Below the pieces are notes generated by a model. The model had not been told where the DNA came from, searched no databases, and saw nothing but the letters and a program-made list of their open reading frames with translations. The position numbers and the translations under genes were made by a program. Of a DNA stretch of 14,635 bases, positions 6,552 to 13,308 are shown piece by piece. Source of the stretch: JBDRHL01 sp043816955 (GTDB lineage Bacteria > Planctomycetota > Phycisphaerae > Sedimentisphaerales > CAYZTY01). The stretch lies in NCBI GenBank assembly GCA_043816955.1, contig JBDRHL010000040.1, forward strand, positions 1 through 14,635. The letters run 5' to 3'. How positions within the stretch are numbered: the first letter of the stretch is position 1; every line of letters begins with the position of its first letter.

Positions 6552-7805
6552 ATGCGAACGAAAATTGTGTTGGTAGTGTGTTTGTTAATTCTGACTTGGG
6601 GGGGGAGTGCAAAGGCTGACGAACTAACAGAGTTGAAACAGCAAATGCAGCAGATGCAGCAAAGACTCGAGCAGCTCGAGTCCCAGCAGAATCAGCAAAG
6701 TAAACAGATGGCCGAGCAGATATCTAAGGCAGTAGAAGAAAAGCAAATAGGAGCCTTGCCTGATAGTCTGAAATGGGCTGAAAATATAAAATGGAGCGGT
6801 GATCTTCGATACAGGCATGAATCAATCGATGATGACACGGCAACAACAAAAAGAGACAGAAACAGAATCCGGGCAAGATTGAAAATGGAAGCCAAAATCA
6901 ATGATGAATGGGACGCGATTCTAAGACTTGCTTCAGGCAGCAGTGACTCGCCAACATCAACTAATCAAACACTTGGTGATTCCGGCAGTGATTCTTTCAG
7001 CAGCAAAGAAATCTGGCTGGACTGGGCGTATGCTGATTATCACCCGGCTTGGAAACCAGGCTTGAATATTCTGTTGGGTAAAATGGGTAATCCCTTTTAC
7101 ACAGTCGGCAAGAACCAGCTGATATTTGATGGCGACTTGAGTCCTGAAGGCGGTGCTGCAAAATATGCATGGAATCTTACTGATTTAACCAGTGCCAAGT
7201 TAACTGGCGGAGCTTTCTGGTTACGTGAAAGAAGCACTGACGCAGATACCAGCATTTTTGGCATTCAAGGTTTGCTGAAACATAAACTTTCAGACGATAG
7301 CCATATTCTTGGGGGTATCAGCTATTATGATTTCGGCAATATTCAAGGCCAGAGCTTAAGTGGTATAAGTGCAAGTGGCAACACTACATCCGGAGGCCTT
7401 TACGTCAATGATTACGACATCCTGGAAGGTTTTGCCGAATATGGCTTTAAGCTCGGTGATGTGCCGGCGTCTGTTTTTGGCTCTTATGTAAACAATATAG
7501 CAGCAAGCACTTCCGAAGACACTGCCTGGCTTATTGGAGCAAAGTACAATAAGGCAAAGAAACCGGGTTCATGGGAAGTTTCCTACAATTACAGGGACGT
7601 TGAGAAAGATGCTGCAGTTGGCGGACTTTGTGATTCTGACTTTATAGGCGGCGGTACTGACGGCACAGGCCATGTGTTAGGCTTTAAGTATCAGTTAGCG
7701 AAGAATGTACAGGCCGGTCTCAGCTACTTCATGAACGAGAAAAACGCCAGCAGCACAAGAAACGATTATAAGTTGCTTCAGGCAGATTTGGTTTTCAAGT
7801 TCTAA
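6552..7805 (+). CDS. Putative outer-membrane porin (Porin_5-like), probably phosphate-related
   Basis: A 417-aa outer-membrane protein. GGAGG at 6541-6545 lies 6 nt before the ATG. Residues 1-22 form a signal peptide ending AKA, with cleavage before D23. A Gln-rich coiled coil follows (about 24-62), as in porins that trimerise or reach the peptidoglycan through an N-terminal helix. The barrel begins WSGDLRYRHE...RDRNRIRARL (about 81-110), which I associate with the putative-porin family Porin_5. It shows alternating amphipathic strands with aromatic girdles and ends in DLVFKF, the terminal Phe used for barrel assembly. Its place between phoBR and pstS, and a PHO-box-like array upstream, suggest a phosphate-responsive porin in the role of PhoE or OprP. 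Ion selectivity cannot be read from the sequence. Confidence 0.88.
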   Translation: MRTKIVLVVCLLILTWGGSAKADELTELKQQMQQMQQRLEQLESQQNQQSKQMAEQISKAVEEKQIGALPDSLKWAENIKWSGDLRYRHESIDDDTATTKRDRNRIRARLKMEAKINDEWDAILRLASGSSDSPTSTNQTLGDSGSDSFSSKEIWLDWAYADYHPAWKPGLNILLGKMGNPFYTVGKNQLIFDGDLSPEGGAAKYAWNLTDLTSAKLTGGAFWLRERSTDADTSIFGIQGLLKHKLSDDSHILGGISYYDFGNIQGQSLSGISASGNTTSGGLYVNDYDILEGFAEYGFKLGDVPASVFGSYVNNIAASTSEDTAWLIGAKYNKAKKPGSWEVSYNYRDVEKDAAVGGLCDSDFIGGGTDGTGHVLGFKYQLAKNVQAGLSYFMNEKNASSTRNDYKLLQADLVFKF

Positions 7806-7821
7806 CAATGTTTACTAAATT

Positions 7822-7864
7822 CTAACCTGATTCTAACAAAAATCTAACATTAGAATTGTATAAT
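7822..7864 (+). promoter_or_regulatory. pstS promoter: three-repeat PHO box plus -10
   Basis: CTAAC at 7822, 7833 and 7844, each preceded by T, is spaced exactly 11 bp. A 10-bp gap then leads to a perfect TATAAT at 7859-7864. A degenerate fourth unit, TTTAC, lies in phase at 7811. Spacing and gap are identical to the phoB promoter. The predicted start is near 7871, which gives pstS a leader of about 23 nt carrying AGGAG. The array begins only 17 bp after the porin stop codon, so pstS-pstC-pstA-pstB-phoU has its own promoter whether or not there is read-through from the porin gene. Confidence 0.85.
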
Positions 7865-7893
7865 TCAAGGAAATGAAAAAAGGAGATTTTAAA

Positions 7894-8724
7894 ATGAAAA
7901 GAATTATTGTATGCGGCCTGATTATGATGGGTTTGGTTTTAGCCTCTGAGCTAATCGCAGCCGAAAAACAAACGCTGCAAATAGATGGCTCGACAACAGT
8001 CGGGCCGATTGCAGATGTCTTTGCCGAGGCTTTCAAGGGTAATTATCCGGATTTGGAGATAACCGTCAAAAAGACTGGAAGCGGTGACGGTGCTGCTGCC
8101 TTGGTAGATGGCAGATGTGACATAGCGATTATGAGCCGGTTTGTGAAAGAAAAAGAATTCAAAAAAGCTGTAGAGAACGGGATATTTCCTGTGGCACACG
8201 TAGTAGCTATGGATGGTGTCTGCGTTGTCGTTCATCCCTCCAATCCTATCACACAGCTAAGCACCTCTCAGATTCGTGATATCTACAAGGGCAAAATTAC
8301 AAACTGGAAAGAGGTTGGCGGGACGAATTTACCTATTGTGGCAATCAGCCGAGACACCTCATCGGGAACTTACGAGACTTTTCACGGTCTTGTTATGAAC
8401 AAAGAAGAGATGGGGTCAAAGGTTGAATATGTAAACTCCAATCCACAGGCACATGCCAGGGTAAAGACTACCGTTGGAGCTGTTGGATATGTGGGAATCG
8501 GTTTTCTAGATGCAAATGTCAAGGCTCTGAAGGTTGACGGAATTTTACCTTCCAGGCAGACTATTACGACCGGCCAATATCCGGTTGCCAGGCCGTTGTT
8601 TATGTTTACAAACGGTTATCCAAAACTCGGCAGTATGACATATAAATTCTGCACCTTTTACCTGACTGAAACCGGCCAGGAAATTATAGAAGCTAAGGGA
8701 TTTATTCCGGTGACAAACTATTAA
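7894..8724 (+). CDS. pstS: Phosphate ABC transporter substrate-binding protein PstS
   Basis: A 276-aa periplasmic binding protein of the PBP_like_2/PstS family. I chose ATG 7894 because AGGAG (7881-7885) lies 8 nt before it; the in-frame ATG at 7873 would sit about 2 nt from the predicted transcription start. A signal peptide covers about residues 1-23 (ends IAA). There is no lipobox, so the protein should be soluble rather than a lipoprotein. Phosphate-binding loops are visible: DGSTTV (31-36), TGSGDGAAAL (61-70) and RDTSSGTY (153-160). The length is at the short end for PstS. pstC follows after 8 bp. It would be strongly induced under phosphate limitation through the PHO box just upstream. 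Confidence 0.95.
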   Translation: MKRIIVCGLIMMGLVLASELIAAEKQTLQIDGSTTVGPIADVFAEAFKGNYPDLEITVKKTGSGDGAAALVDGRCDIAIMSRFVKEKEFKKAVENGIFPVAHVVAMDGVCVVVHPSNPITQLSTSQIRDIYKGKITNWKEVGGTNLPIVAISRDTSSGTYETFHGLVMNKEEMGSKVEYVNSNPQAHARVKTTVGAVGYVGIGFLDANVKALKVDGILPSRQTITTGQYPVARPLFMFTNGYPKLGSMTYKFCTFYLTETGQEIIEAKGFIPVTNY

Positions 8725-8732
8725 AGAATCTC

Positions 8733-9707
8733 ATGAATGATATTGTTCAAAACAATAAACTAAAACCGGCGGCTGGTATAGACCAGTCGCTGGTTCTTAC
8801 GCCTTTACAGGACTTGGGAGGATTTTTATTTCATCACCTTGGGCGTCTGCTGCTTTTGCTGATAACCTGCAGTTCAGTCCTTTTAGTACTGTTGATTTTC
8901 TTTTTTGTCATTCGTGAAGCGGTTCCTTTTCTGACGAAGTTCAGCTTAACGGAATTCCTGACAACAAAGTCGTGGTATCCCGAAGCTGCTATACCTAAAT
9001 TTGGTGCACTGTCTTTGATAGTGGGCTCCTTATATGTGACCATAGCTGCTCTTGTATTTGCTGTCCCGACCGGAATCCTGGCTGCGATTTTTTTAAGCGA
9101 TATCGTTTCGTTAAAAATCAGGGATTTTATAAAACCGGTTATCGAAATTCTGGCGGCCATTCCATCGGTGGCTTACGGGTTTTTTGCGGTCCTTGTTTTA
9201 GCTCCATGGATGCAGAACAAGTGGGGTTTTACAACCGGAACCAATGCCTTAAATGCCTCGATTATTCTTTCCATAATGGCCCTACCCACCATCATCAGCG
9301 TAGCTGAAGATTCAATATCGGCAGTTGGCAGGGAATTGCGAGAAGCGTCTTATGGTTTAGGAGCAACCAGGTTTGAGACAATATTCAAAGTGGTTATACC
9401 TGCGGCTCACAGCGGAATAATTGCAGCGATTGTTCTGGGGATGATGAGAGCTATTGGTGAAACGATGGTGGTCTGGATGGCATCAGGAAATGCCAATCAG
9501 ATACCTTCTCCATGGTGGGATTTATCTCAATCTGTTCGTACCATGACGGCGACAATAGCTGGTGATATGGGCGAAACACCGAAAGACTCACCTCATTACT
9601 GGTCTCTTTTTGCTATAGGCGTCGTGCTTTTGCTAATGACGTTTTTACTTAATATCATCAGTGAATATTTCCTTGCCTCAGCCAAGAAGAAAACGGGGAA
9701 ATCCTAA
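8733..9707 (+). CDS. pstC: Phosphate ABC transporter permease PstC
   Basis: A 324-aa inner-membrane permease. An N-terminal cytoplasmic tail of about 35 residues leads into TM1 (about 38-61), a periplasmic loop (about 62-92) and then the transmembrane core. The EAA loop that docks on the ATPase is at about 204-223 (EASYGLGATRFETIFKVVIP), and the typical AAIPSVAYGF and RAIGETMVVWMA segments are present. Length and content are normal for PstC; it lacks the large periplasmic insertion found in its partner PstA. It starts 8 bp after pstS with no clear Shine-Dalgarno sequence and ends 3 bp before pstA, consistent with one operon. Confidence 0.95.
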   Translation: MNDIVQNNKLKPAAGIDQSLVLTPLQDLGGFLFHHLGRLLLLLITCSSVLLVLLIFFFVIREAVPFLTKFSLTEFLTTKSWYPEAAIPKFGALSLIVGSLYVTIAALVFAVPTGILAAIFLSDIVSLKIRDFIKPVIEILAAIPSVAYGFFAVLVLAPWMQNKWGFTTGTNALNASIILSIMALPTIISVAEDSISAVGRELREASYGLGATRFETIFKVVIPAAHSGIIAAIVLGMMRAIGETMVVWMASGNANQIPSPWWDLSQSVRTMTATIAGDMGETPKDSPHYWSLFAIGVVLLLMTFLLNIISEYFLASAKKKTGKS

Positions 9708-9710
9708 ACT

Positions 9711-11336
9711 ATGCGTCTGATTATTCGCGGAATAACTGATAAAGCGTTTACCATCCTGACAGGGACAAGTGTTGTACTGCTTACATTTGTGCTACTTATT
9801 GTTCTTGGGCCTATGGTCTGGCGCGGCTCAAAGGCTGTTATATTCAAAGATACGGTCGAATTTAGAAAAATGCAGCTTGACCTTTACAATAGAGGTAATC
9901 CTGCAAATCTTAAGGTTGAAAATGCTGAAACTGAGAGTTTTCGTAAAAATGTGTATGAAACGACAGATGATTTCAAACATGGCATTGATACCGAAGCGTT
10001 GGTAGATAAATCAAAACAAATTTATCGTCAACTTGGTAAGGAGCTGCGATATAAAGAAGTAACCGACGAAGAGTACCAGAGAATTCGTTCACTCGCAAGA
10101 GAGTTGAGAGACAGGCTGCAGATAGCCCTTGAAAGTAATGATAAAAAAGTAATAAAAGAAAACATCGATTATGTTCTGCAATACCGCCTGGATAAAGATT
10201 TGGCTGATACTGCCGCTTCTGAGTTTTTTGTGTTAGCCGAAGATTTTCAGCAATCTGTCGAAAATATCGATCTGAATAAGCGTCAGCAATATGCCGCCTC
10301 ACTGCAGCAAGTTGAAGAAATTATATTTCGTCTCTTAGGCCCTAAGCCCGGTGAGCCGGTGCCGGCTTTAACTATGGATCGATACGGTGCTACACGCTGG
10401 GACCTGGCACAAAAACTTTTAGATCAATTGCTATGGTCAGAAAAGTGGATTCAGAAAGAAGATGGTCAGCCGTTGGTTAAAATTCGAGTTTCAAGAGCAG
10501 AAGAATTTGCGGGGACAAAATTAGAACCCCTTTTTGGATATGTTGAAAACAACCTTGGCAAAATGCTGAAACCTGAATTTACAGTTTACTGGCAGTACTT
10601 TATCGACGACAGCACGCCAGGACATTATTTTGGCGGTGTCGGGCCTGAGATTTTAGGGACATTGCTGCTTACGCTTTTAGCGATGCTGTTTGTATTTCCT
10701 TTGGGAGTAATTTCGGCAGCCTATCTGGTGGAATGTGCTTCTGACAATATTGCTATCAGGATAATTCGTATGTCCATAAACACGCTTGCCGGTGTTCCAA
10801 GTATAGTTTTTGGACTGTTTGGGCTTGCATTTTTCGTGTTGTTTTTTATCCCTCTTTTTGGAGGACCGTCCAAGCCGTGCATCCTGGCAGCCTCTCTGAC
10901 GTTGGCGGTACTAACTCTGCCAGTGATGATCAGGGCTAGCGAGGAAGCGATTCGTTCAGTCCCGCAGAGCTACAAGGAAGCCTCTTTGGGACTCGGAGCA
11001 AGCAGGTTCAGGACATTCGTGAGAGTAACTTTGCCTGCTGCACTGCCGGGAATCCTGACGGGTGTAATATTGAGCCTCAGCAGAGTGGCCGGGGAAACAG
11101 CTCCTATTTTGTTTACCGGGGCGGTTGCACTTGGCCCCTTACCAAAATCGCTTTTTGATCCGACCATGACATTATCTTACGGCAGTTATGATATTGCAGT
11201 TGGTGATAGACTTGCAATGATGGTGCCGCATAATCAGTACGGTATGGTTGTAACACTTGTTTTGCTTATACTTTGCCTCAATGCTATTGCAATTGTTCTG
11301 CGAGCAAGAGTATCCAGAAAGCTAAGAGGACAGTAA
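9711..11336 (+). CDS. pstA: Phosphate ABC transporter permease PstA with large periplasmic insertion
   Basis: A 541-aa permease, nearly twice the roughly 280-300 aa of the E. coli-type protein. TM1 (about 14-36) is followed by about 250-265 mostly charged residues (about 40-300), predicted largely helical, before the usual core resumes at TPGHYFGGVGPEILGTLLLT (302-321). The core is intact: AGVPSIVFGLFG (360-371), the EAA loop (EASLGLGASRFRTFVRVTLP, 423-442) and RVAGETAPILFTGA (458-471). By topology the extra region faces the periplasm, where it could contact PstS or another partner. Large periplasmic regions are also known in PstA and PstC of pseudomonads, so the trait is not unique; whether the domains are related is unknown. 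The gene lies 3 bp after pstC. A shorter reading is unlikely because TM1 is at the expected N-terminus. Confidence 0.94.
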   Translation: MRLIIRGITDKAFTILTGTSVVLLTFVLLIVLGPMVWRGSKAVIFKDTVEFRKMQLDLYNRGNPANLKVENAETESFRKNVYETTDDFKHGIDTEALVDKSKQIYRQLGKELRYKEVTDEEYQRIRSLARELRDRLQIALESNDKKVIKENIDYVLQYRLDKDLADTAASEFFVLAEDFQQSVENIDLNKRQQYAASLQQVEEIIFRLLGPKPGEPVPALTMDRYGATRWDLAQKLLDQLLWSEKWIQKEDGQPLVKIRVSRAEEFAGTKLEPLFGYVENNLGKMLKPEFTVYWQYFIDDSTPGHYFGGVGPEILGTLLLTLLAMLFVFPLGVISAAYLVECASDNIAIRIIRMSINTLAGVPSIVFGLFGLAFFVLFFIPLFGGPSKPCILAASLTLAVLTLPVMIRASEEAIRSVPQSYKEASLGLGASRFRTFVRVTLPAALPGILTGVILSLSRVAGETAPILFTGAVALGPLPKSLFDPTMTLSYGSYDIAVGDRLAMMVPHNQYGMVVTLVLLILCLNAIAIVLRARVSRKLRGQ

Positions 11337-11380
11337 AACAACAAAGGGATTTAATTATAATGCAAAAAGGAAAAGATAAA

Positions 11381-12244
11381 ATGCCGACATCCGCTTTGGA
11401 AAATCAAGTAAGCATCGACCACATCAACTCTGTCGTGAGTTTGGGGCAAAAAGCAGGCTCTGGAATTAAGGAGAAAAAACCAGATTGCAAGTGTGCCGTA
11501 ATAAAATCCGAGAACTTCAGTTTCTATTATGTCACCAAAGTTGGTGTCAAAGATATAACTATGGAGATTTACCCATGCAGTGTGACAGCGATAATCGGTC
11601 CAAGCGGCTGCGGCAAAAGTACTTTCCTGCGAAGTGTCAACAGGATTAATGATCTTATCCCGCATACCAGCATTGAGGGCAGACTGCTGGTAAACGGTCA
11701 TAATGTATATGATAAAAATACCAATCTGGTTAATCTCCGCCAGCAGGTGGGTATGGTGTTTCAAAAGCCGAACCCTTTTCCTAAAAGCATATTTGATAAT
11801 GTTGCTTATGGTCCAGGATTACATGGAGTAAAAAAACGTTCTGCACTGCAACAAATTGTTGAAGAAAGCCTCAAAGCCGCCGCTTTATGGGATGAGGTAA
11901 AGGATGATTTAAAAAAATCAGCTTTAGCACTATCCGGCGGCCAACAACAGCGGTTGTGTATTGCCCGTGCTTTAGCTACCAGGCCTAATATTATTTTGAT
12001 GGACGAACCCTGTTCAGCTTTGGACCCGATAGCCACAAGTAAGATAGAAGATTTGATAGATAAGCTTCAACATGACTATACAATCGTTATTGTTACCCAC
12101 AATATGCAGCAGGCAGCAAGAGTTAGTGAAAGAACAGCTTTTTTCTGTCTGGGTGAGCTGATAGAATATGATTCAACAGCCAGGATATTTCGTAACCCAG
12201 GTAAAAAACAAACCGAAGATTATGTAACTGGAAGATTTGGTTGA
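11381..12244 (+). CDS. pstB: Phosphate ABC transporter ATPase PstB
   Basis: A 287-aa ATPase that energises PstC/PstA. I chose ATG 11381 because AGGA (11368-11371) lies 9 nt upstream; ATG 11360 with a poorer GGGA is the alternative, and the longest frame (11273) would overlap pstA by 64 bp. Residues 1-40 form an unusual low-complexity N-terminal extension. Then come Walker A GPSGCGKST (73-81), the Q-loop Q128 in VFQKPNPFPKSIFDNV, the signature LSGGQQQR (184-191), Walker B ILMDEP (205-210) and the switch His H240 in IVTHNMQQA. The FQKPNPFPKSI and DEPCSALDP wording is diagnostic of PstB. It is fourth gene of the pst operon, 34 bp before phoU. Confidence 0.94.
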   Translation: MPTSALENQVSIDHINSVVSLGQKAGSGIKEKKPDCKCAVIKSENFSFYYVTKVGVKDITMEIYPCSVTAIIGPSGCGKSTFLRSVNRINDLIPHTSIEGRLLVNGHNVYDKNTNLVNLRQQVGMVFQKPNPFPKSIFDNVAYGPGLHGVKKRSALQQIVEESLKAAALWDEVKDDLKKSALALSGGQQQRLCIARALATRPNIILMDEPCSALDPIATSKIEDLIDKLQHDYTIVIVTHNMQQAARVSERTAFFCLGELIEYDSTARIFRNPGKKQTEDYVTGRFG

Positions 12245-12278
12245 AATTACAATAAGAGCAACTTTTAGGAGTTAGGTT

Positions 12279-12944
12279 ATGGCTAAACACTTACAGAGAG
12301 AAATAGAGAACCTGAAAAAGAAATTACTGGCCTTAGGTGCAAATGTGGAAACTTCTGTAAGGGAGGCTACATTGTCCATCGAGAAACTAGATGCCGATCT
12401 GGCTCAAAAAATAATAGAAAATGATATCAACATTGACAATACAGAGGTTGAGATTGAGGAAGACTGCCTAAAAATTCTTGCTCTACATCAGCCAGTGGCT
12501 GTTGATCTGCGTTTTATCGTTGCTGTTCTGAAGATAAATAACGATCTTGAGCGTATCGGGGATTTGGCTGTCAATATTGCTGAGAGAGCGGTTTTTCTTG
12601 CAGGTCAGTCCAAGGTCAATATTTCAATCGATCTTGTTGATATGGCTCATAATGCCCAATCAATGTTAAAAAAGAGTATAGACGCTCTGATTAATTATGA
12701 TACCGAGCTTGCTCATAAGGTCTGTGTAAGTGATGATATAGTTGATCAGATGAATCGCCAGATGTACTTAAAAGTCCAGGAGGCTATTCTGAAAAACCCG
12801 GAACAAATAACACCTTTGATACACTTACTTTCGGCCTCACGCCATCTGGAACGAATAGCTGACCATACTACCAACATTGCAGAAGATGTGATTTACATGA
12901 TTGAAGGCCAAATCGTACGACACAGGACAGAAGAGTATAAATAG
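12279..12944 (+). CDS. phoU: Phosphate signalling protein PhoU
   Basis: A 221-aa protein of two PhoU three-helix repeats, normal length. Each half carries the metal-binding signature: NNDLERIGDLAVNIAE (87-102) and SRHLERIADHTTNIAED (187-203). TAGGAG about 10 nt upstream supports ATG 12279. PhoU connects Pst transport activity to PhoR and keeps the Pho response off when phosphate is plentiful. Being the last gene of pstSCABphoU, it would be induced together with the transporter. No convincing intrinsic terminator follows. Confidence 0.96.
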   Translation: MAKHLQREIENLKKKLLALGANVETSVREATLSIEKLDADLAQKIIENDINIDNTEVEIEEDCLKILALHQPVAVDLRFIVAVLKINNDLERIGDLAVNIAERAVFLAGQSKVNISIDLVDMAHNAQSMLKKSIDALINYDTELAHKVCVSDDIVDQMNRQMYLKVQEAILKNPEQITPLIHLLSASRHLERIADHTTNIAEDVIYMIEGQIVRHRTEEYK

Positions 12945-13035
12945 GCGAAGGAAGCCTCGTCTGGATTTGAATTGTTATTTACTCACTAAAGTTGCAATCA
13001 TGATTTCAAAAAAGAGTAGTTATTGCTCCTTGTTA

Positions 13036-13073
13036 GTATAATCTGCAAGCTAACCTTCGGGATGTATAATCTG
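13036..13073. repeat. Direct repeat of GTATAATCTG
   Basis: GTATAATCTG occurs at 13036-13045 and 13064-13073, offset 28 bp. Between them, GTTAG (13032-13036) and CTAAC (13050-13054) form a short inverted pair. The TATAAT cores could be -10 elements, but nothing coding follows on the + strand. The region 12945-13308 contains no ORF I believe in; besides these repeats it has an AT-rich palindrome (13119-13132), a hairpin (13171-13189) and TTTGATA-G-TATCAAA (13293-13307), just past the stop of the - strand gene. Confidence 0.4.
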
Positions 13074-13087
13074 TTGTCAAATTGCGA
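13069..13087. repeat. 19-nt direct repeat, copy 2
   Basis: This copy is identical to 939-957 over 19 nt and in the same orientation. Identity ends with CAG in copy 1 and TAA here, so the TGTC...GACA symmetry of copy 1 is lost. The copies lie about 12.1 kb apart, one before the phoB promoter and one after phoU. Confidence 0.6.
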
Positions 13088-13118
13088 TAATCAAAAGGAC
13101 GAAAAAAGTCTTACAAAA

Positions 13119-13132
13119 TACTTTTAAAAGTA
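13119..13132. repeat. 14-bp AT-rich palindrome
   Basis: TACTTTTAAAAGTA is a perfect 14-bp palindrome between the converging phoU and PPDK_N genes. It could be a regulator site or a chance feature of AT-rich DNA. Confidence 0.3.
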
Positions 13133-13170
13133 CTACTCAAAATAGTTTAGGTTGGGCTGGAATTTTGTAT

Positions 13171-13189
13171 CCGTTCTTTGCAAGAACGG
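13171..13189. terminator. Hairpin between converging genes, possible bidirectional terminator
   Basis: CCGTTCTT / AAGAACGG make a perfect 8-bp stem with a TGC loop. No T-run follows on either strand (GGACATG on +, ATACAAAATT on -). It is the most stable stem I can see in the phoU / PPDK_N gap, so it may stop transcription from either side, but Rho-independent function is not demonstrated. Confidence 0.35.
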
Positions 13190-13308
13190 GGACATGCAAT
13201 TGTGATCAGTCTTTGTGAGAATGAGGTCAAAAACCGCTACATTTTTGATTTACAGTTTTGCCGTTGCATTCAAACTAAGCTCGTGTTTTATCTTTGATAG
13301 TATCAAAC

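Noticed and set aside
7801..7806. TCTAAC overlapping the porin stop codon as a further PHO-box unit.
   Set aside because: Its CTAAC begins 20 bp before the first pstS unit rather than 11 or 22 bp, so it is out of helical phase.
7873..7893. An upstream in-frame ATG for pstS at 7873.
   Set aside because: It lies about 2 nt after the transcription start predicted from TATAAT at 7859-7864 and has no ribosome site, while ATG 7894 has AGGAG 8 nt upstream and gives a normal signal peptide.
11273..11380. A longer PstB starting at 11273, overlapping pstA.
   Set aside because: The 64-bp overlap and the non-PstB-like N-terminus argue against it. ATG 11381 has AGGA at good spacing; ATG 11360 remains possible.
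13032..13054. GTTAG...CTAAC after phoU as a PHO box.
   Set aside because: It is an inverted pair, not an 11-bp direct repeat, and no gene is positioned to use it.
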